DNA from: Terribium retamae
Lineage (GTDB): Bacteria > Pseudomonadota > Alphaproteobacteria > Rhizobiales > Rhizobiaceae
Direction of reading: 5' to 3'
Length of the DNA stretch: 64,000 nucleotides
Assembly (NCBI RefSeq): GCF_022347545.1
Contig: NZ_JAKREW010000016.1
Span: 50,700 to 114,699, forward strand
Part shown: positions 59,169 through 64,000 of the stretch, in pieces
How positions within the stretch are numbered: the first letter of the stretch is position 1
How the letters are laid out: the number at the start of each line of letters is the position of its first letter
Notes under the pieces: generated by a model
Told to the model about the DNA's origin: nothing
Database searches by the model: none
Seen by the model: the letters and a program-made list of their open reading frames with translations, nothing else
Translations under genes and position numbers: made by a program

Positions 59169-60083
59169 ATGGATCGGTTTGGTGATGTCGAAGCGTTCCT
59201 GGCAATCGTCGAACGCGGAAATCTCTCAGCCGCAGCCCGGCATCTTGGCCGTTCCCTCCAGGCGGTCAGCCGGTCGCTGGCGGCTCTTGAAAAGAGCGTC
59301 GGTGTCGAACTCGTGCGCCGCACGACGCATAAGGCGCAGCCAACCGACGCGGGGTATGATTTCTACCGCCGTGTGAAACCGGCGCTGCTGGAAATTGCCG
59401 AGGCCAAAGCCGAAGCGGGCAATCGCAGGGCAGAGCCTGCCGGTCTGCTCAAGATCGGCGGACCGGAGCTGTTGGGACCAAGATATCTGATCCCCATCGT
59501 TGCACGTTTCATGGAGACGCATCCCAAAGTGGAGGTCGAGTTCAGCCTGTCGAATCGCTTTGTCGATCTCGTCCAGGAAGGTCTCGACCTCGCGATTCGC
59601 ATCGGTGAACTGCCGGATTCGGATTTGAAGGCGCGCCGGGTCGGCGCCATGCGTCGGGTCGTCTTCGGGGCTCCATCCTATTTCGTCAGACATGGAAGGC
59701 CCCATCACCCCCGGGAACTGACCGAACATCAATGCATCTTCCGCAATACCGATCGCGACGCCGGCGCCTGGCAGTTCCAGGACGGTGGCAAGCCTTTGAC
59801 GGTCAAGGTGGGCGGACGATTGCATCTCGATAATGCCGCAGCCAGCCATGCGGCGGTCGCCGTCGGTCTCGGCATCGGCCGCGTGCCGCTCTGGCAAATC
59901 CAGGATCTCGTCGACAGCGGCAGGGTCGAGGTGATCCTCGAGGCTTTTGAACAGCCGGCAATACCGGTCCACATCATCTGGCCGGCAGCCCGGCTACCAC
60001 TCGCCAAGACCCGGCTTTTCATCGATTTCCTGGCAGCCAACCTGCACATGGAACAACGCAATCGGGACTGCATAGCAATTTGA
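59169..60083 (+). CDS. LysR-family transcriptional regulator
   Basis: The 304-residue protein starts at ATG 59169 behind GGAGAA. Residues ~1-60 form the LysR winged helix (FGDVEAFLAIVERGNLSAAA, RHLGRSLQAVSRSLAALEKS). The rest is a periplasmic-binding-protein-like effector domain (GLLKIGGPELLGPRYLIPIV; DLAIRIGELPDSDLKARRVG). By the usual LysR arrangement it probably controls the divergent NmrA-like gene through the 108-bp spacer. The effector is unknown. Confidence 0.92.
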   Translation: MDRFGDVEAFLAIVERGNLSAAARHLGRSLQAVSRSLAALEKSVGVELVRRTTHKAQPTDAGYDFYRRVKPALLEIAEAKAEAGNRRAEPAGLLKIGGPELLGPRYLIPIVARFMETHPKVEVEFSLSNRFVDLVQEGLDLAIRIGELPDSDLKARRVGAMRRVVFGAPSYFVRHGRPHHPRELTEHQCIFRNTDRDAGAWQFQDGGKPLTVKVGGRLHLDNAAASHAAVAVGLGIGRVPLWQIQDLVDSGRVEVILEAFEQPAIPVHIIWPAARLPLAKTRLFIDFLAANLHMEQRNRDCIAI

Positions 60084-60186
60084 TGCCGAAATCCACATCC
60101 CGGCCACGCACCAACACGCATGCGACGTTATCCGCCGTAACCGCGCGTTGACAGCGAGACCAGCCCAAGCCTAAATCCGGCAAAGA

Positions 60187-60365
60187 CGGTCTCCTCCCTT
60201 CACCGGGAGGAGCGAAGAGGGAATGCGGTGCAAGGCGACAGCCTTAATTCCGCGGCTGTCCCCGCAACTGTGAGCGGCGAGCCAAGGCCGATAGCCACTG
60301 GGTTTCCCGGGAAGGCGGCACCAAGGCACCGACCCGCGAGCCAGGAGACCTGCCGTCCGACGAGA
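60187..60365 (+). ncRNA. Cobalamin (B12) riboswitch
   Basis: The leader of the DUF1636-cobW-cobN operon shows the conserved cobalamin aptamer elements in order: GGGAATGCGGTGCAA (about 60219), GCGGCTGTCCCCGCAACTGT (60252-60271), GCCACTGGGTTTCCCGGGAA (about 60293) and the B12 box AGCCAGGAGACCTGCC (60339-60354). A pairing P1/P2-type stem (CTCCTCCC/GGGAGGAG) precedes them. Adenosylcobalamin binding should lower expression of the genes that follow. The ends are approximate. Confidence 0.92.
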
Positions 60366-60405
60366 ATCCCAACGCCTGGCGGGTGTCCCGGGCAAGGAGC
60401 CTGAT

Positions 60406-60837
60406 TTGGATCGCAACGGCAGTTTTTCGGCTGAGACGAGAGATGCGGCAACGGACGCGCAGAGCGCACCGGTCACGATCATCGTGTGTTCATCCTGCCG
60501 GGACGAGAACGGCTCGGACGCTCACCCTCGCGCCGGCACGCTCTTGGCGGAAGCCACCCGCGCCGCTGCCCGACACAGCCAAATCACTGAAATCCGCACT
60601 GTTGAGTGCCTAGGCAACTGCAAGCGCCGGCTTTCGGCAGCGCTGCTGCGCGACGGCTGCTGGAGTTATGTCTTCGGTGATCTGACCACCGACTCGGGTT
60701 CCGACCTCGTCACCGGAGCGGAACTCTTCGCAACATCGCAGGACGGCCTCATCCCATGGCGCGGGCGTCCCGATTCCCTCAAGCGCGGACTTGTCGCGCG
60801 CATCCCTCCCCTCGCGATCCTGAAGGACCAGACATGA
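60406..60837 (+). CDS. DUF1636 family metal-binding protein
   Basis: The 143-residue protein starts at TTG 60406, with AAGGAG seven bases upstream. No ATG is available near the riboswitch. It has a CxxC (IIVCSSCRDENG) and a later CxxxC (VECLGNCKRR). This spacing recalls thioredoxin-like [2Fe-2S] proteins. DUF1636 genes are commonly found in cobalamin loci of alphaproteobacteria, and a role in cobalt delivery or redox at the chelatase step is a guess. The stop overlaps the cobW start (ATGA). Confidence 0.85.
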   Translation: MDRNGSFSAETRDAATDAQSAPVTIIVCSSCRDENGSDAHPRAGTLLAEATRAAARHSQITEIRTVECLGNCKRRLSAALLRDGCWSYVFGDLTTDSGSDLVTGAELFATSQDGLIPWRGRPDSLKRGLVARIPPLAILKDQT

Positions 60838-61871
60838 CCGCTTCCGTTTCCCGTGTGCCTTGCACCGTCGTCACCGGATTTCTCGGTGCCGGCAAGACGA
60901 CGCTGATCCGCAACATCCTCGAAAATGCGAAGGGCAAGCGGCTGGCGCTCATCGTCAACGAATTCGGCGATGTCGGTGTCGACGGCGAGATCCTCAAAGG
61001 CTGCGGCGTCGATACCTGCCCGGAGGAGAACATCGTCGAACTCGCCAATGGCTGCATCTGCTGCACGGTCGCCGACGACTTCGTCCCAGCCCTCGACCAG
61101 ATCCTCGCGCGCACGCCAAAGGTCGACCACATCCTGATCGAAACCTCCGGCCTCGCTTTGCCGAAACCGCTCGTGCAGGCCTTCCAATGGCCGACGGTGA
61201 AGAATCGCGTCACCGTCGACGGCGTCGTCGCCGTGGTTGATGGCCCGGCCCTTGCCGAAGGTCGTGTCGCCTGGGATATGGACGCGCTCGCTGCTCAGCG
61301 CGCGGCAGACGACTCGCTCGACCATGACGACCCGGTCGAGGAGGTGTTCGAGGATCAGGTCGCCTGTGCCGACCTGATCATCCTCTCCAAGAACGACCTC
61401 CTGGACGAAGCCGGCGCAGCGCGTGCCAATGCGGTGCTCAGCGAGCATGTTGCGCGCGCCGTCAAGGTGGTGCCCACCGCTCAGGGCAAGGTCGATCCGT
61501 CGGTGCTGCTCGGGCTCGGTCTCGCCGTCGAGGACGACATTGAAAACCGCAAGAGCCATCACGATGGGATGGGCGACCATGAGCATGACGACTTCGACAC
61601 TTTCGTCGTCGACATCCCTTCCGTCGCCAATCCGGAAGATCTGGCCCGCCGTGTCGCGGAAGCTGCGGACAAGGAAAACGTGCTGCGCGTGAAGGGTTTC
61701 GTCGAGGTGGATGCCAAGCCGATGCGGCTTCTGCTGCAGGCGGTTGGACCCCGCGTGAACCACTATTATGATCGTGCCTGGGCAGCTGAAGACGACCGCC
61801 GCTCGCGGCTGGTGGTGATCGGGCTGAAGGGCCTCGACCGTCCAGCCATCGAGAAAATCCTGGTGGGATAA
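60834..61871 (+). CDS. cobW: Cobalamin-synthesis GTPase CobW
   Basis: The 345-residue G3E-family metallochaperone GTPase has Walker A GFLGAGKTT at ~15-23, the metal motif CICC at 74-77 (ANGCICCTVADDF), and the G3E block ETSGLALPKP. NKxD-type guanine recognition reads SKND. A His/Asp-rich loop, SHHDGMGDHEHDD, sits before the C-terminal CobW domain. By family it supplies Co2+ to the aerobic corrin-ring chelatase. It is translationally coupled to DUF1636 and four bases from cobN. Confidence 0.94.
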   Translation: MTASVSRVPCTVVTGFLGAGKTTLIRNILENAKGKRLALIVNEFGDVGVDGEILKGCGVDTCPEENIVELANGCICCTVADDFVPALDQILARTPKVDHILIETSGLALPKPLVQAFQWPTVKNRVTVDGVVAVVDGPALAEGRVAWDMDALAAQRAADDSLDHDDPVEEVFEDQVACADLIILSKNDLLDEAGAARANAVLSEHVARAVKVVPTAQGKVDPSVLLGLGLAVEDDIENRKSHHDGMGDHEHDDFDTFVVDIPSVANPEDLARRVAEAADKENVLRVKGFVEVDAKPMRLLLQAVGPRVNHYYDRAWAAEDDRRSRLVVIGLKGLDRPAIEKILVG

Positions 61872-61874
61872 ACC

Positions 61875-64000
61875 TTGCATATCCTGACCACCACCTCCGC
61901 CTCGCTCGACGATATCGCCGAGCCGGTCGACCTGCGCCAGCAGCCGGCGGAGATGGTGGCGTTGTCTTTCACCGACAGCGATCTGGCCGGGCTGGCGACC
62001 GCCTGGCAGGCGGACGCCTGCAACCTGCCCTCGATGCGGCTGGCGGCGTTGCGTGACCTGCGCCATCCAATGTCCGTCGATCTTTGGATCGACAGCGTCG
62101 CGCAGCACGCCAAGGTGATCCTGGTGCGTATCCTGGGCGGCTACGACTGGTGGCGATACGGCTGCGACCAGCTTGCGGCGACAGCCCGCGCCAGGGGCAT
62201 CAAATTGGCGCTGCTGCCCGGCGAATCCCACGACGAAGATCCACGCCTCATCGAAGCGTCCACCCTGCCGAGCGGCGAACTTGATGCTTTGCTGGCCTAC
62301 TTCCGTCAGGGTGGACCTGCCAATATGACGGCGCTCGTAGGACGCTTGGCCGGACTTTGCGGCCGGATCGTCCCTGCGGCGCAGCCGGTTGAAGTGCCCA
62401 AGGCAGGCTTTTATCGACCCGGCGTGGGTGTGGTAGAGGATCTGGCTTCCCTGCTCACACAGAACAGCACGCCCATTGTCCCGATCCTGTTCTATCGCTC
62501 CATGCTGCTCGCGGCTGATGCAGCTCCGATTGATGCCTTGGTCGACACGCTGGAAGCGCGCAACATCACGGCAGTGCCGATCTTTGTGCCCAGCCTAAAG
62601 GACAAAAGCGCTCTCGATTTCGTTGAAAACGCATTCGCGATGCTAAAACCGGCGGCCATATTAACTGCCACAGCATTCGCCTCCGGCGCAGAACCCGGTG
62701 CCGAGACGTTGTTCGACCGCGCTGGCGTTCCGGTATTCCAGGTCATCGTAGCCACCACACGCCGAGACGCATGGGAAAACAACCTGCGCGGCCTCGCGCC
62801 AGCCGATCTTGCCATGCATGTCGTGCTGCCGGAGCTGGATGGCCGCATCCTGGCCGGCGCGATTTCCTTCAAGGCCGAACTGGAAGCGGATACGGCACTC
62901 GCTTTCCGCGCCTTCGCCAACCGGTCGGAACCCGATCGCGTCGAGCGTGTCGCCGACCGCATCGCTGCATATATCCGGCTTCAGCAGGCAGTTCCCGCCG
63001 AGCGACGCCTCGTCTTCCTCATTCCCGACTACCCGAGTGCGCCGGGCCGCACCGGTTACGCCGTCGGTCTCGACGTGCCCTCCTCGGTCCTCGCCATGCT
63101 GCGCGACCTTAGGGACGCCGGTTACACGGTTGAGAAGATTCCTGAATCCCCGCGCGTGCTGCTCGATCTCCTGGAGCAGAGCGGCGAGCATCTTGCGGCA
63201 GATGACTATGCCTCACTTTTCGAATACTTGCCTGTCGACGCCCGCCAGAGAGTGCTCGATGCATGGGGCGAAGCCGCATCACGCCCGTTTCCCTTCCGCG
63301 CCGCGACGTTTGGCAATATCACCGTCGCTCTCGCGCCGGACCGCGGCCGTTCGGCCGACCGCCGTGCCGACTATCACGATCCGACACTGCCTCCGCGCCA
63401 CGAATTGGTCGCCTTTGGTCTGTGGCTGCAAAAAACGCTCGGCGTGCATGCAATCCTCCATGTCGGCGCGCATGGCACGCTGGAGTGGTTGCCCGGCAAA
63501 ACGGTAGCCCTCGGCCAGAACTGTTTTCCCGAAATCGTCACCGGCGGACTGCCGGTGATCTATCCTTTTATCGTCTCCAATCCCGGTGAAGCGGCGCAGG
63601 CCAAGCGTCGCATCGCGGCGGTCACGCTCGGTCATCTGCCGCCCCCATTGACCGGCGCCGGTTTGGACGATCACCAGCAGGAGCTTGAGCGGCTGGTGGA
63701 TGAATATGCCCAGGCCGACGGGCTCGACCGTCGCCGGCGCGACCGGCTGGCGAAACTGATCGTCGAAACCGCTGCTAAAACCGGCCTTGCCTCGGAGGCC
63801 GGTGTCGCCAGAACCGACGCACCCGACGAAGCGTTGCGCCGCATCGACGCATGGCTGTGCGATCTCAAGGATTTCGCGGTCAAGGACGGCTTGCACGTCT
63901 ATGGCCGTGTCCCGGATGGCGAAGCCGATCCGCTGCGGCTGCAGAGCGCGGCCAATGAAAAAGCGGCGCTGCTTGCAGCTCTCGAAGGCCGCCACATAAC
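61875..64000 (+). CDS. cobN: Cobaltochelatase subunit CobN (3' end beyond window)
   Basis: The start TTG 61875 gives LHILTTTSASLDDI with the first residue read as Met, and 708 codons are visible. CobN is the large subunit of the ATP-dependent aerobic cobaltochelatase (with CobS and CobT). It inserts Co2+ into hydrogenobyrinate a,c-diamide. Family blocks seen are ILVRILGGYDWWRYGCDQLA, PIVPILFYRSMLLAADAAPI, NITVALAPDRGRSADRRADY and HVGAHGTLEWLPGKTVALGQ. The full protein is usually ~1250 residues, so somewhat over half is present. Confidence 0.95.
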   Translation, partial: MHILTTTSASLDDIAEPVDLRQQPAEMVALSFTDSDLAGLATAWQADACNLPSMRLAALRDLRHPMSVDLWIDSVAQHAKVILVRILGGYDWWRYGCDQLAATARARGIKLALLPGESHDEDPRLIEASTLPSGELDALLAYFRQGGPANMTALVGRLAGLCGRIVPAAQPVEVPKAGFYRPGVGVVEDLASLLTQNSTPIVPILFYRSMLLAADAAPIDALVDTLEARNITAVPIFVPSLKDKSALDFVENAFAMLKPAAILTATAFASGAEPGAETLFDRAGVPVFQVIVATTRRDAWENNLRGLAPADLAMHVVLPELDGRILAGAISFKAELEADTALAFRAFANRSEPDRVERVADRIAAYIRLQQAVPAERRLVFLIPDYPSAPGRTGYAVGLDVPSSVLAMLRDLRDAGYTVEKIPESPRVLLDLLEQSGEHLAADDYASLFEYLPVDARQRVLDAWGEAASRPFPFRAATFGNITVALAPDRGRSADRRADYHDPTLPPRHELVAFGLWLQKTLGVHAILHVGAHGTLEWLPGKTVALGQNCFPEIVTGGLPVIYPFIVSNPGEAAQAKRRIAAVTLGHLPPPLTGAGLDDHQQELERLVDEYAQADGLDRRRRDRLAKLIVETAAKTGLASEAGVARTDAPDEALRRIDAWLCDLKDFAVKDGLHVYGRVPDGEADPLRLQSAANEKAALLAALEGRHI

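Noticed and set aside
60666..62231. 521-codon minus-strand frame
   Set aside because: It is antisense to cobW and cobN, both of which have clear family motifs.

Overview
This window reads as chromosome of an alphaproteobacterium of the order Hyphomicrobiales (Rhizobiales), most likely a Mesorhizobium/Phyllobacteriaceae-like organism. The basis is high GC coding, the gene order nuoA-N / birA / rnj / mce / DUF1467 / proS / lolE / lolD, a short editing-less prolyl-tRNA synthetase, a GTTC-N7-GTTC LexA box, and a cobalamin riboswitch ahead of DUF1636-cobW-cobN. Genus is not established.

Positions 1-24204 hold a giant-protein secretion island. One minus-strand gene starts at 18161 and runs off the left edge, with at least 6053 codons visible. 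It has an N-terminal LExRIxFDAA leader motif, a DUF4347 domain, a propeller-like region, a CnaB/SdrD-like domain and thousands of residues of cadherin-like, Ig-like and He_PIG-like repeats. Divergent from it is a tight four-gene operon: a TolC-type outer-membrane lipoprotein, a short HlyD-type adaptor, a GAF-like/TM/HlyD adaptor, and a fusion of a PqqD-like domain, an intramembrane M50 (site-2) metalloprotease and a HlyD domain. There is no ABC ATPase, so the set looks like a type-I-like exporter whose inner-membrane engine is replaced by a protease-adaptor fusion. This is the strongest candidate here for a poorly described system.

Positions 24234-34137 hold a LuxR-type and a MerR (LiuR-like) regulator, mgtE, tRNA-Leu(GAG) and lipB. 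They also hold a previously easy-to-miss 28-codon membrane micropeptide gene behind a LexA box (a SidA-like SOS division-inhibitor candidate). A lipoprotein-release locus follows, with two ~90 % identical lolE copies flanking lolD, then proS. A candidate small RNA with its own promoter and terminator lies at about 34380-34531.

Positions 34861-54496 form one long minus-strand block. Complex I comes first (nuoABCDEF, a helix-hairpin-helix accessory gene, nuoGHIJKLMN), then birA, ribonuclease J, methylmalonyl-CoA epimerase and DUF1467. The nuoC-nuoD junction is occupied by a ~466-bp element with 38-bp imperfect inverted ends carrying a decayed four-helix-bundle gene.

Positions 54827-60083 are a mixed accessory set: a YcaQ/AlkX-like DNA glycosylase, an exported alpha/beta hydrolase with its terminator, a GNAT acetyltransferase, a small P-loop kinase-like protein, and a divergent NmrA-like/LysR pair. 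Positions 60187-64000 are a B12-riboswitch-controlled cobalamin operon (DUF1636, cobW, cobN), cut by the right edge.
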